Origin: Vandiemenella viatica
Lineage: Eukaryota > Arthropoda > Insecta > Orthoptera > Morabidae
Direction: 5' to 3'
NCBI GenBank assembly: GCA_031002005.1
Contig: JARYHS010013630.1
Coordinates: 232,941,539 to 233,005,538 of the forward strand
DNA: 64,000 nt
Shown here: in pieces, positions 25,613 through 37,671 of the stretch
How positions within the stretch are numbered: position 1 is the stretch's first letter
How the letters are laid out: every line of letters starts with the position of its first letter
The notes under the pieces: model-generated
Told to the model about the DNA's origin: nothing
What the model saw: the letters and a program-made list of their open reading frames with translations, nothing else
Databases searched by the model: none
Program-made: the position numbers and the translations under genes

Positions 25613-25689
25613 GATATAATGTTAACTTTATCATGCCGGTGACTCGAACTCATAACATTTTACCCAACGCGCCTAAAAAAGTTTTCACT

Positions 25690-25968
25690 TCAAAAACTAA
25701 AAATCTAACTTAGTCCGCAACCCGTAGGTTGGTCAAATCTTCCCGAAGAAGATGTTCCAAGCTGTTGTGTCAGAGGCAGAAAGGCCAAATCCTTTCCTCA
25801 GGAGCCTACAGTTTAACGTGCAATCAGAACCGCGGAACGTACCGGCGTAGCTAATATAATCAAATACAACTCGCGAAAATTCCTACTGACCACAGGATTT
25901 GAACCCGTGACCGTAGAGAGAAACTTTCGGAGGAAAGCGCCTTTATCGCTTAGCTATCAAACCGCTTT
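25690..25968 (-). mobile_element. tRNA-derived SINE, family 2, near full length
   Basis: On the minus strand the head is at about 25890-25968 (TAGCTAAGCGATAAAGGCGC, then GGGTTCAAATCCTGTGG). The body contains GTTAAACTGTAGGCTCC, and the copy ends in GGGTTGCGGACTAAGTTAG (plus-strand complement at 25708). The same tail occurs as GGGTTGCGGATTAAGTTAG in the plus-strand copy at 63003. The adjacent copy at 25395 is in the same orientation, giving a tandem pair of related SINEs. Confidence 0.7.
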
Positions 25969-28900
25969 GTTTTGAAGTATACGTGTGCTAAGTACTACCG
26001 AAATCTGATAAAAGCTGTGGGTTTGTATGAACAACGTTGACAGAAATTAAGGTGAGGTGGGGAAGGGGGAGGGGATGAGGAGAGGGTTTAGGTTTTTTAA
26101 AATCAAACTTAAAAAGTGTTTTTCTATTTGTTTTAAAGTATATGTATGCAAAGTTCCATCCAAATCGGATATTAATTGTGTGTTTATTGGCAGAACATTG
26201 GCAATAAAACAAACAAACATTCATTTTTATATATTTGATACAAGTATAATCTACACATTCAATGCTGTCTAAGCGCAACACTTCATACTTATAGCTAGGG
26301 ACATACTTTTAACACTAGCATGTTGGTGACGCGAACTCATCAGACTTAAGTCATCCAAAATGCGTCCAACGCGCATATCATACGCACTACACGTCATAGA
26401 TTTTCGGTGTAGTCACGAAGTAGTTGATTTCCCCCCTTTCCAGATATCGCCCTACGCTCTTAAAGAAGTTTTCACTTCAGCAAGTCAGTCAGACGTGTTG
26501 CACTTAAACGTTTAGAGCTGCTCATTTCGCCTCTGTCGCGGCATTTATTCAATTACCATCACTGAACTACACGTACGATATTATATTCTTCCACAGAATG
26601 AGTAACGGGATTCCAAGGCTGATATGATCCTATAACACCCAGTTAAGTGCAGGGTCCGGTGCAATGGAACCTTAAGACGCGCCTCAGTTTATATTCGGCT
26701 TTGCAGCTCTTCCAGAAAATCGTATTCTCGCGTCCTCAAAGACAAAATCGTGTGGCTTCGGACAATGCACTCCCACTTGGGTGTACGAAAACGGTAGAGA
26801 ATAGAAGGTATTACAACCGGAATACTGCAGCTAAGTGAAAGAAATCATGAAATACAACCCTTATCCTCCATGTTAAGGTTTGAGATTTGGCTGGTAACTT
26901 ATACTTGTAACAAGATAAATTCCTTATTTGCCTCAAAGGAAACAGTGGGACGGCTTTAATGGTTACAGCATAAGAAAGGCACGGTACAAAAGGTTTGGAA
27001 TAGCGGATTTCGTGAATATTATTGGGACTTGGTATGTGATAGGTTATAGAACAAAAATTCCGTAACTCCACAAGATTTGTTTATTAACGATATAATCTCG
27101 CAATTCCCAGCGAAACCAAGACGAAGCTGCAATTAACAACTGATTTGTAGGACTATACTCTGATACATACGGCTGCTGAATAGGAGACTCATGCGAAGGC
27201 TGTTCCGGAAGGAAAGAGTAATAAGAAACTATTATTTAAGGTCCATTTCAAAGTACATCGAGGACAGAAATAGTGTATAATCCTCAAGTATTAATACTGG
27301 AAGAATTTGAAAGCTTTAAAAAGAATTCTGATAGGCTTTTAATCAGATGAGCACCACAAATTTCATACAAATATGTAAAGACTGAAATAGCATAGTACTT
27401 AGCAGTCCTAAATTACAGATTTATTGTTTAGAAAAAATAAGGTAGTAAATTGGACGCTTTCTGGATGAACGTCCGACTTTAACCGGCTCGACCACGGAGA
27501 GACACTGGTGTGATTTACTACATCATTTGTGGTAAAGTCAACTCTGGTGGCATAATATTTCCGAATAGAAGCAATAGGATATACGTTTGAGAGGGAGAGC
27601 TTATTTTCCTTGCATACTAACAAGCGTGGTGTAGAGTTTGGTGCGGGAGAGACTGTAAAAGGTTGTTACATGAGAGATACGTTATTGAGCAATTATTTGA
27701 AAGGGAATTCTGAAAGAAAGTAGATAGCACCAAGCTGAAATTATCACAGTTTTCCATTGGAGCAGTGTAATGTGTATGGTGTTCAAATAAACATATTAAA
27801 CACATACTTTTTTCAGAATCGTTCAAAGAGCTGTTAGTACCTTTATAAATGCTCAAATTGCTCTCATTGCCTCATTTAGAAAGCTATTTGGCTGAATTAC
27901 AGCTTACAGCTTGGCAGGGAATGTCTGCAGAAGAGGATTCAGTAAAGTATTAAAAAAAAAAAAAGATACCTGGCAGAAATGAGAACCGTTGCAAGACCGT
28001 GCCTTTGGCGTCCTATGAGTATTTGGTGATTATGTTGTCAAATTGAGTTCTTTGAGGACAGGTGAGTTGCATCTACTCCAGAAGATAATAAGCGCCGAAT
28101 AATTAAAAATTAAAATTTCTAAATGCCCCTACCACATTTAAATCGCTAGGAACTCAATGGTTATTTCGTGGAAACACCTACTAAAAATGAGCGGAAAATT
28201 GAATGCGAGAGTGTCAAGAACTTTATTAACAAGACCGGAGATTAAGCTTTGGGAGAATAACCCAAATGGAGGAAATAAAATGGTCTCAAATAATGGAATG
28301 CAGATGGAAACAATCAGTAAAAGAAAAATAAATCGTGTCTGATAGTTTCATTTTCATAGTGAACAAAGCATGACGACATATTTGAGAAACAGAGCCAGTC
28401 CAGCAATAAGGAAAGCACACAGACAAAACTGGGAAAAGAACTAATGAGAGAATTAGAACATGATGTTGGAATATATACTTGATTTATCTTTTCAATTAAA
28501 TAACACTTAATAATTAATTTTTTAAAATAAGAATTTTATCCAGATTAATGTGAACAGACGCGAACTATTTTACGAACTTTTTTAAAAGATTTGACACATT
28601 TAATTGCCAAATGGCAACGAAATGAAATTTATAACATTTATTTCTGAACTTTTGTAAGCAATTAATATGAAATAGTGGGCTTCTTAAATTCCGACGTAGA
28701 ATATTTATGGGCTAAAATACGTATAAATCATCGTTGTATTAAATATATCTTGTCCTTTGAATAGTACATTGTTAAACATCTTACAAGACCAAATTTACAA
28801 TTTACACGTACTGTACATATCTTTCTGTAAACTATCATGTAGACTTACCGGATTACTGGGTAATAACAATTGCTTATAAGTAACATTCACCTAATTATAT

Positions 28901-29344
28901 GTTCTCAGCCACGACAGTCCTGAGCCAGTTCGCATTTGCAGCATCCCGGCTTACCATTAATATGAAAATTAATTCCCAAATGTTGTTATAATTCATTGCG
29001 TATTTGTGAAAAAGTCAATGATCATTCCCTCTACATCACAAACAAGATTGTTTTGGCCGTGGTAGAAGCGCTTTGTTTGCTGTTAGTGGTATGCTGACAT
29101 TTGCTCATTCTGCCACCCCATCGTTCTGACTCAGGCCTGTAGTAGGCTTGGTTCCGTTTTAACAATGGTACTATTACTTAATTTAATAGTTATGCATTTG
29201 AATTGTTTTTGAAATAATCACCTCTGGTATTATAATCTACTTTTCCCCTATAAGGCCTTATCCATTTTTATGTTACAAAACTTTATCTAAAACGTCTATT
29301 CTAATCTAACTTTAAACCTATACTACTATATCAATACTAATCTA
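25969..29344. other. No gene recognised in about 3.4 kb
   Basis: The stretch is mainly AT-rich and unassigned. Frames of 60-97 codons are present on both strands without recognisable domains. A short poly(A) run lies near 27953-27964. Confidence 0.45.
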
Positions 29345-29812
29345 CCCACCACTATCATCCCGGGATAGTCCGCCAGCCATGCCCTTCTGGATTTCCAGTA
29401 GGACAGGATCGACCGACACATCGGGACAAAACTTCCGGCTCCCGGAAGTTTCTGTAGGATACTGTTTACTCTTATCCGTGAATAATTTTCTATGTCCGTA
29501 TGTTTGGCCGTTCGACTTCCCTAGGCCGGTCCCCATGCCCGACTGCCGCTCGGTCCAGATATCTTTTTTTGTGCAGTTCAGATACTTTGTTCGCGAGATT
29601 ATTGAGAATAATCCATGATATCTCATCTAGAATTATGACTCGCGTTGATCTACTCCGTATTATGTTGATATCCGGCGTCCTTACTTCTTCTGTTATCGGA
29701 CAGGACATCATTACATGTTCGGGGGTTCCTTCTGCCCCGCACTCACATAAGCTCGTTTCTTTCAGCCCTCTTTGACACAGTAGGCTGTTATATGGGCCGT
29801 GCCCCGTGACTC
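29345..29812 (-). pseudogene. LINE remnant (R1/jockey-like), C-terminal zinc-knuckle tail
   Basis: The minus frame reads GHGPYNSLLCQRGLKETSLC, then ECGAEGTPEHVMMSCP. This is the C-terminal CxC...HxxxxC region that follows the RNase H or RT part in R1, LOA and jockey type LINEs. The frame stops at 29490-29492; downstream, to about 29345, lies what looks like 3' untranslated sequence. The reverse transcriptase is absent. The 5' side meets the 3' end of a Tc1-like transposase at about 29793-29815, where both coding readings are possible in different frames (see the adjacent entry). Confidence 0.7.
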
Positions 29813-30560
29813 CTGGCATCCCATACATGCTCTATTTGGGACAAATGTGGAACCGCACGGTCCAAATAGTGATCGTAACCACTTGCAAGGCTTGTTTTGT
29901 GATGGCCACAGTATGAGGACTGGCATTATCTTGTTGGAAGATGCGATTTGGATCGTGGACATGAAGGATATAACAATAGGGTGGATAATCACGTCTACAT
30001 AGTGGTAGGCCGTCATTGCGTCATCAGCAACAACCAACTCAGTCGTGCTGTCGAAACAGATTGTCACCAAACCATAACAACAGTGGCTGGACCTGTATGA
30101 CTTACTGAAATCACAGCAGTGTAAACCGTTTCTCCACTATGCGTGCGTACGTGTTGTCGATTATTACTTTGCCAAATACAGAATCGAGATTCGTCTCTAA
30201 ACACAAATATACGCCTTTCACGCGTCCGTTTGTTTTACCCATTACACCAGGTTAGACAATGCTGGCAATGAAATCAGATCAATAGAACATATTGCATAGG
30301 GGCCAGAGAGTGTAACCCAACTTCAAGCAATTCGTTCACAATTGTCAGGAAGGTGACTCTCTGTAACCAAGTTTTGGGTTTAGCCTATTACCAGCTGTTT
30401 GGCAGCAACTGCCATCCATTCAATTTGGCGGTCCTCACGTGTTGTTGTCCTTCTGTATGGACCTGTGCCTGCTCTAAGAATACTAGAGACTTCTTTCATC
30501 CACTGTGTAAAAAGTTTGTATTCTGACATTGCATTACGCCAATCCTTCAGGAGATTTAAC
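29793..30560 (-). pseudogene. Tc1-like (IS630-Tc1-mariner) transposase, decayed
   Basis: Minus-strand translation across several frameshifts and stops gives the Tc1 order. First comes an HTH-region block, TTTREDRQIEWMAV (about 30430-30475). Then FVFRDESRFCIW carries the first catalytic Asp (near 30210), followed by a TVVMVWG block. Then QDNASPHTVAITKQALQ has the second Asp (about 29900-29950), and VPHLSQIEHVWDARSHGARP carries the third acidic residue, Glu (about 29800-29860). All three DDE signature blocks can be found, but no continuous frame survives, so it is non-functional. Terminal inverted repeats were not found. The 3' part abuts a LINE remnant. Confidence 0.75.
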
Positions 30561-31006
30561 GATATAATGCACCCGTTTCAAACACGCCAATTCTCCGACA
30601 ACTCTCGCAGTTAGACATTTGGGTGTAGGAGATCGTCACGCTTCACCATGGCATACTTGGGCATCAAGAACTTGATGACAAAAAAGTGTCGTATCACACC
30701 ACACTGTTCACCACTTAGGGCATATACAGAAAGCAATTTTGCTTAATAAATAGCCACTTAATTATCATATTATTACATGCAAAACTTTACATTTTTAATG
30801 AATTAACACCTTTCACATGATGATACGTGGGGCCAAATTTCATTCATTTATCACAGCTCCTTCTGGCTTTCGCGCTTTTAATTTCCGCAAATATATTAAC
30901 TTAAATATTTGCAGTGCGATGAAATGAAACATTTTATGATTTGTATGCAATATCTTTCCACTATTGCAGAATTTTAATTTATAACTCGAAAGATCAATTT
31001 TATTCA
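30561..31006. other. No gene recognised; possible 5' flank of the Tc1-like element
   Basis: No terminal repeat could be identified here. The DNA is AT-rich. Confidence 0.4.
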
Positions 31007-33995
31007 CAACTAGCTGGAACCCACGACTTCGTTCGTGATTGTAAAGAATTCATATTGACAGCTATAGACATCTAACCACCATAGTGCACGATGGGAAACT
31101 CGATACTATTACCACACACAAATACCAGTCTTCTGCGCTATGTAGTTCCGGCAGCAAAGTAAAATTTACGGATACACACAAGTCTTTGGATGAAATACGA
31201 AAATATTCAAGATCGACCAATTTCAAACACCATATCTCACACACTCCCACAGTTACCGAATTTCGGCCAACGTTGTGATCGATGGGAGACTCTGTGTTAC
31301 TACCACAAACAAACGCCAGTGATCTGCGATTGATAGTTTTCACTTAAAAGTGATACACCGTGACACATGCGTCTTTGGCAGAATATGAAATTGCCGCAGG
31401 TCGACCATTTTCATCCCCCATATCTTCCACACCCCCATAGCTACAGACATCTAACAACCATAGTGCACGACAACAGACACGATTCTACTACCACACATAA
31501 ACACCAATGCTCTATGCTATGTAGTCGTGGCAGAAAAGTGAAATCTGCGGAGACACATGCCTTTCGTCGAAATACGAAAATATCCTTGGTCGGCCACTTA
31601 CAACCACCATATCTCCCACACAGTACCACAGTTTCTGAAATTCAGGCCGCTGTTGTGATCGAAAGGTGACTCTGTGCTACTACTACACACAAACGCCAGT
31701 TATCTGTGATCTATAGTTTTCGCTGAAAAGTGATACACCATGACACTTTTGTCTTTGGCAGAAGTATGAAATTGCCACAGGTCGACCACTTTCAACCCCC
31801 CATATCTCCCACACCCCCATAGCTACCGACATCTAACAACCATAGTGCACTACATGAGATACGATTCTACTACCAAACACAAACACCAATGCTCTATGCT
31901 ATGTAGTTGTGGCAGAAAAGTGACATATGCGGAGACAGTCGAAATACGAAAATATCCTTGGTCGGCCACTTACAACCACCATATCTACCACAGTACCACA
32001 GTTTCTGAAATTCGGCCGCTGTTGTGATCGAAAGGTGACTCTGTGCTACTACTACACACAAACGCCAGTTATCTGTGATCTATAGTTTTCGCTGAAAAGT
32101 GATACACCATGACACTTTTGTCTTTGGCAGAAGTATGAAATTGCCACAGGTCGACCACTTTCAACCCCTATTTCTCCCACACCCCCATAGCTACCGACAT
32201 CTAACAACCATAGTGCACTACATGAGATACGATTCTACTACCAAACACAAACACCAATGCTCTATGCTATGTAGTTGTGGCAGAAAAGTGACATATGCGG
32301 AGACAGTCGAAATACGAAAATATCCTTGGTCGGCCACTTACAACCACCATATCTACCACAGTACCACAGTTTCTGAAATTCGGCCGCTGTTGTGATCGAA
32401 ATGGTGACTCTGTGCTACTACTACACACAAACGCCAGTTATCTGTGATCTATAGTTTTCGCTGAAAAGTGATACACCATGACACTTTTGTCTTTGGCAGA
32501 AGTATGAAATTGCCACAGGCTCGACCACTTTCAACCCCCATTTCTCCCACACCCCCATAGCTACCGACATCTAACAACCATAGTGCACTACATGAGATAC
32601 GATTCTACTACCAAACACAAACACCAATGCTCTATGCTATGTAGTTGTGGCAGAAAAGTGACATATGCGGAGACAGTCGAAATACGAAAATATCCTTGGT
32701 CGGCCACTTACAACCACCATATCTACCACAGTACCACAGTTTCTGAAATTCGGCCGCTGTTGTGATCGAAAGGTGACTCTGTGCTACTACTACACACAAA
32801 CGCCAGTTATCTGTGATCTATAGTTTTCGCTGAAAAGTGATACACCATGACACTTTTGTCTTTGGCAGAAGTATGAAATTGCCACAGGTCGACCACTTTC
32901 AACCCCCATTTCTCCCACACCCCCATAGCTACCGACATCTAACAACCATAGTGCACTACATGAGATACGATTCTACTACCAAACACAAACACCAATGCTC
33001 TATGCTATGTAGTTGTGGCAGAAAAGTGACATATGCGGAGACAGTCGAAATACGAAAATATCCTTTGTCGGCCACTTACAATCCACCATATCTACCACAG
33101 TACCACAGTTTCTGAAATTCGGCCGCTGTTGTGATCGAAAGGTGACTCTGTGCTACTACTACACACAAACGCCAGTTATCTGTGATCTATAGTTTTCGCT
33201 GAAAAGTGATACACCATGACACTTTTGTCTTTGGCAGAAGTATGAAATTGCCACAGGTCGACCACTTTCAACCCCCATTTCTCCCACACCCCCATAGCTA
33301 CCGACATCTAACAACCATAGTGCACTACATGAGATACGATTCTACTACCAAACACAAACACCAATGCTCTATGCTATGTAGTTGTGGCAGGAAAAGTGAC
33401 ATATTGCGGAGACAGTCGAAATACGAAAATATCCTTGGTCGGCCACTTACAACCACCATATCTACCACAGTACCACAGTTTCTGAAATTCGGCCGCTGTT
33501 GTGATCGAAAGGTGACTCTGTGCTACTACTACACACAAACGCCAGTTATCTGTGAATCTATAGTTTTCGCTGAAAAGTGATACACCATGACACTTTTGTC
33601 TTTGGCATGAAGTATGAAATTGCCACAGGTCGACCACTTTCAACCCCCATATCTCCCACACCCCCATAGCTACCGTACATCTAACAACCATAGTGCACGA
33701 CAGGAAAGACGATTCTACTACCACACACAAACACCAAAGGTCTATGTTATGTAGTTGTGGCAGGAAAGAGAAGTATACGGAGATGCCAATTTTTGGTCGA
33801 AATATGAAAACGCCCTGCACTGACCAACTTTAATCATTATATCTCCCACATCCCCACAGCTATCGGCATTCGGCCAACGTTGTGCATGACAGGAAACTCC
33901 ATGCTACTTCCACCCACAAACATCAGTGATCTGTGCTAGGTAGTGGTGGCTGAAAAGTGAAATATAGGAAAAAACACGTCTATTTTTATATATGT
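31007..33995. repeat. Satellite-bearing element, long array with a 369-bp dimeric unit
   Basis: The left edge reads ACTAGCTGGAACCCACGACT then TCGTTCGTG. Tandem monomers of about 185-190 bp follow to about 33965. The anchor TGACACTTTTGTCTTTGGCA recurs at 31741, 32110, 32479, 32848, 33217 and 33588, so the period is 369 bp. Each 369-bp unit holds two diverged half-units: one with CAAACACCAATGCTCTATGC, the other with CAAACGCCAGTTATCTGTGA. The central units are nearly identical; the outer ones have diverged. The right edge is AT-rich (TTTTTATATATGTATAAGAT). The many open frames across it (up to 148 codons) follow the repeat period and are not genes. Confidence 0.9.
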
Positions 33996-34832
33996 ATAAG
34001 ATTTACTCTACTTCAAACATTAAACAAAAATAGACACTAAAATAAAAATAGTTACAAACTTACAAGTTGAACATTCAAATACGATTAAATGCTTCAGTTG
34101 TGAGACGTGCTAGTTCGAGTATTGAATAATGCAACACATTCATAAATGTGTAAATATTCATTACTCGTTGTTCAGTAAAAGATGATTATAAATTTGAGTA
34201 ATACATCAAACTTATTTCAGCAAACTTCTCTGCAGTGTCGTTATCTGGTAAATCAGAGCACAACACGACGCAGTGAACAAGATTGTCTACAATTTAAAAA
34301 TTTTCCTGGCGATCACACAGCACTTCTTAGTCGGTATCATGACATCACCAAAATGCCCCGGATTCCGTACAGATGTACAGCCAGACGACTGTATCGGAAA
34401 AAGAGCTACACCTGTGCATCCATGTTCTGCTAGACTTTACACTTTTCCACCATTCACCGCGCCAGGTGATACACTCTCCACGTAGTCCGCACTTGCAGTC
34501 TCTGTTCCGTTCTGTCTTCCTCGTGTCGCAGCCTCGCTCCCGCTCCCGCTCGAAATTCGTTTCCTTCTTCACGAAGGATTTTTCTCGCCAGTTACGTGGG
34601 CGTGACAATTTCAGGTCCATGGTGATTGGATACACGAACATGGATATATAATATTTATTATAACTTTATCTTACCCAAGCTCACCATTCGCATAAGGCTC
34701 TCACACATTCGTAGGTTTTTAACCTGCACTCTTGACGTCTCCCAATATACTACAACTTAAGTTATATTCTGCTTATATATTTCTTTCGGTGGAGGCTCTA
34801 TGTGATAGGCGCGAAGTATCACCAGCATTTAT
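33996..34832. other. No gene recognised
   Basis: Overlapping frames of 70-98 codons at 34182-34651 have no recognisable domain. No repeat was matched. Confidence 0.4.
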
Positions 34833-35088
34833 GGGGCGTCCATTAGTTACGTGTGGTGTTTTTTTCTGAATCTAATGACGGTTATACCCCCCCCCCTCCC
34901 TCTCCCCCATAACCAGGGGATCGACGTCGTTTGTAGAGCTTCTTTTTCGTTTTAGTTCTACTGTTCTTCAACGAATGAAAAAGATGACATGAGATTTCTG
35001 TCGATGCCCCTCCCCCCTCCCCCCCCCCCTTGGTGAGATTTCGCCGGACCCCCCCCCATTTCACCCCACTTAATTAATGGATGCTCCC
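34833..35088. mobile_element. C-rich MITE with terminal inverted repeats
   Basis: The left end reads GGGGCGTCCATTAGTTACGTG. The right end, reverse-complemented, reads GGGAGCATCCATTAATTAAGTG. The 256-bp interior has several C tracts (34888-34896, about 35007-35030 and 35050-35057) and no coding capacity. Target-site duplications are not clear (TTAT on the left against TTAC on the right). Related fragments lie at 19970 and 20570. Confidence 0.6.
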
Positions 35089-36646
35089 TTACTATTAAAG
35101 AGACTCCCTGCTGGAGGAGGCACTAATCCGGTTGGAAAGAATGAGGCCACTAGACTAACCATGCACTATGATGGATAACTACCTGTCTCACTCCTACCCA
35201 ACTACGTGTCAAAGTATTCGTGGAAAAATGTATACCCGAAGTTACACGTACTTTGTTTTATTTAAACGATCATAAGTGCGATCATAGCACAATGCGAAGG
35301 ATGTATCATCTACCACTAGGACTAAATCCCAAGACGAATATTCGGTAACACCCACTTAAACTTGTAAATACATTGAATGGAGTTCCTCAGTTATGCCAAC
35401 ATCACTATTAATAACTTTGAGTCTTTCTTAAAAGCACACTGACACATGTCTTGGTCTAAAAATCAACTAATTGTGACTTTAATTTGTGTTTTAGACCGTA
35501 AAAAACTACCTAAGAAATAGTCTTCTTAACTAAACGTCCACTATGGCTTATTTTATAGAATTCAATTTTTATGTCCTTTCAGTGAGATATACCGCTGGAA
35601 ACATGACATGGAAAAAGCTGCTTAGCTGAGACAGAAATCCAAAATCTCGTTTCGTTGAAACAGCACCGTGAAAAAGGTTTGCAGACTGATTTTCATTAAA
35701 ATCACGGTGCTGTGAATTATTTATGAGAATGAGAAGAAACCCTGAACAATTTATTGGAGTTGACTGACATGAACGTTAAATGAGCAAAATGAACCGTTAA
35801 GGGACTTATTCTTCTCTAGCTTGCATTACATACTGTACTCGTTCTGAATAATAGCGTTGCGACAACATTCAGGAATGTCAAATATTCCTTAAATTCTGAC
35901 AAACGGCTAGTGACGAAACGAAACTGACTTGTTGGCAGCTGCGTAAGGCGGCATTTCCTGCAGTTGGCTTCTCGAATTTTCGAGCAACGCAATAAACACG
36001 GAGAGATTAAAACAGAAATAGCGTGCCTCGAAGAGGAGCAATAGACAGTGGTATGTTGAACCATAGCTGGATCCTAACTCGCGCAAGCGAGTGAGAGGAC
36101 GGTACAGAGATACTCGATACTAAAACTATAAACGCCAACGGTGGACAGTCAGAGAGCGGTTTAAAGATTGTAAGTGGCTATCTGACGTTCGCATAGGAGT
36201 GAGAGGTTCCTGTTGCGCGCTTTAAAACGACCTAACATCAGCCTGCAAACTGTGAGCCAGTTGTCAGTGTTACAAGTTAAATAGCAGCTAGTAAACACAT
36301 TCTACGAAAATAACAGGTGTATTATGTAATGGAAGGCTTCCACGGCCTCAGTAAATAGTTCTCATGCATACCACGTAGCAGTAATGCCCTAGAACAGCGG
36401 TATTTATCTCTCTACCTACTACCCACTTTTGTATTTCTATTAGTAGTAATATAATAGTGGTTTATAAAGTATGGAGGTAACTTTATAAAATATGTACAGT
36501 AACATCAAGTATAACGATATGGTTAGTGAACGATATGTTTCCTGCTGACGGAAAATTTATTATGCACGGGTTCAAAAGATAGCCTTGGTCGCCATCCTAT
36601 AAGGTAAATCATCAATAGGCAATTCTTAAGACGGATTTGTCTCTAA
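35089..36646. other. No gene recognised
   Basis: Apart from the hairpin at 35660, nothing could be supported. The 82-codon minus frame at 35816-36064 has no known relatives. Confidence 0.45.
35660..35713. repeat. Perfect 12-bp inverted repeat (hairpin)
   Basis: ACAGCACCGTGA at 35660-35671 is matched by its exact reverse complement TCACGGTGCTGT at 35702-35713, with a 30-base spacer. It could form a stem-loop in RNA or be the trace of a very small foldback element. Confidence 0.6.
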
Positions 36647-36666
36647 AGCGCCCCACACACTTACAG
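36647..36666 (+). repeat. Left terminal inverted repeat of the Harbinger element
   Basis: AGCGCCCCACACACTTACAG pairs with the right end at 37960-37980. TAA immediately precedes it at 36644-36646. Confidence 0.8.
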
Positions 36667-36980
36667 TTTATCTGAAGGCACTGTACTGTCAGTTTATCGT
36701 TGTTGTACACACATATGCAGTCGATATTAAGATCGTAGACTGCAGATATTGCGTAACTGTCAGCGTGTGGATTGTTGAGATCGGGGCCTGAACTGCCAGC
36801 AGTTCGCAGTTAACAAGCTTTGAAGTTAATGATCCCAAGGCCAAAACGGACACACACACGCAGTTCGACTGCAGTCACCGCGCCTGACAGACACGTTATT
36901 CTGTGCCTGACGACAGGCCACAGGTCTTTCGCGCTGTTTAATCTGTTTTGGACTGTCAGGAAAATGGACAACAAACCGCA

Positions 36981-37100
36981 ATTATTTCCTCATTTATTGA
37001 ACTATATCGCCAATTTTCATGTTTGTGGAAGGTAAAAGATGAGTCATGTACAAATAAAGAAAAGATCCTGACGCTTCAGAACTGTCACAGTTTTTTATTT
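36981..37100 (+). pseudogene. MADF domain fragment, second ORF of the Harbinger element
   Basis: The plus frame reads IISSFIELYRQFSCLWKVKD, then ESCTNKEK. This matches the start of the MADF DNA-binding domain (pattern: FIxLYRxxPCLWxxKxxxYxNKxK), including the conserved aromatic, the CLW and the NK motif. Only the first third to half of the domain is present before the frame runs into AT-rich sequence and stops near 37134. No in-frame ATG is seen upstream; the frame opens with a TTG after a TAA. PIF/Harbinger elements normally carry a Myb- or MADF-like protein that helps the transposase bind DNA and enter the nucleus (family knowledge), so its position beside the transposase fits. Confidence 0.7.
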
Positions 37101-37254
37101 TTTATCAATGCAATAATTAACTGTATATGGAATTGAGCGTATTCTATTTATATTTTGGTTATAAGTTACATTTTCTATATATTTCTATCTTTTCCGTGGT
37201 TTATTATAATATAAAAAGTTACTGAACAATAAACAAAATAAAAATTATTCTTAC

Positions 37255-37671
37255 CTGCATGTAAAAATCCTTGAGAGTCTGGTAAATAAATTTGGCAGTT
37301 TCTGATATTATCATACCAAGGGCTAGTGATGAAATTCTCGAAGGAAACTTTAAATCTTCAAAACTCTGACCCGTAGCCAAAAATATCAAGGTGACTGTCG
37401 GTCTTTCTTCTGCTTGGCGCATTCCGTTGTCTGCCTTTGTAATGAATGGACTAACTAAACTTAACAGTTCATTGAAATTTTCGTCACTCATTCTTAAGAA
37501 ATTAATTAAGTCATCTGTATGTGATTGTCGTAGTTCACGCAACAATGTCATGTGGGAACGGTTACTCTTTTCTTGCAACCACTGTTTCATCCAAAACCTC
37601 TTTTTGCGTCCCGGTGTTGAAAGTAATAACATATTATTCAAGATCGCAATCGCACAACGTTTTCTTCGTAA
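37255..37671 (-). pseudogene. PIF/Harbinger (HARBI1-like) transposase, N-terminal exon only
   Basis: The minus frame is open from 37671; the first ATG is at 37632. It encodes RKKRFWMKQWLQEKSNRSHM, then LLRELRQSHTDDLINFLRMS, FNELLSLVSPFI and PTVTLIFLATGQSFEDLKF. These are the ordered N-terminal blocks of HARBI1-like nucleases (KRRFWVRPWL, FRMS...F..LL, VTLRFLATG). The coding match ends at DFYMQ, followed at 37254 by GTAAGA, a good 5' splice donor. The homology therefore probably ends at an intron, whose downstream exons with the DDE catalytic residues are not in the element. It could instead be a domesticated gene exon, but the flanking terminal repeats favour a transposon. Confidence 0.8.

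Noticed and set aside
33374..33820. 148-codon minus frame and many 60-124-codon plus frames at 31-34 kb
   Set aside because: They recur with the 369-bp satellite period, so they follow from the repeat and are not protein genes.
31007..33995. CRISPR array
   Set aside because: The repeats are long head-to-tail units without spacers, in an animal-type genome.
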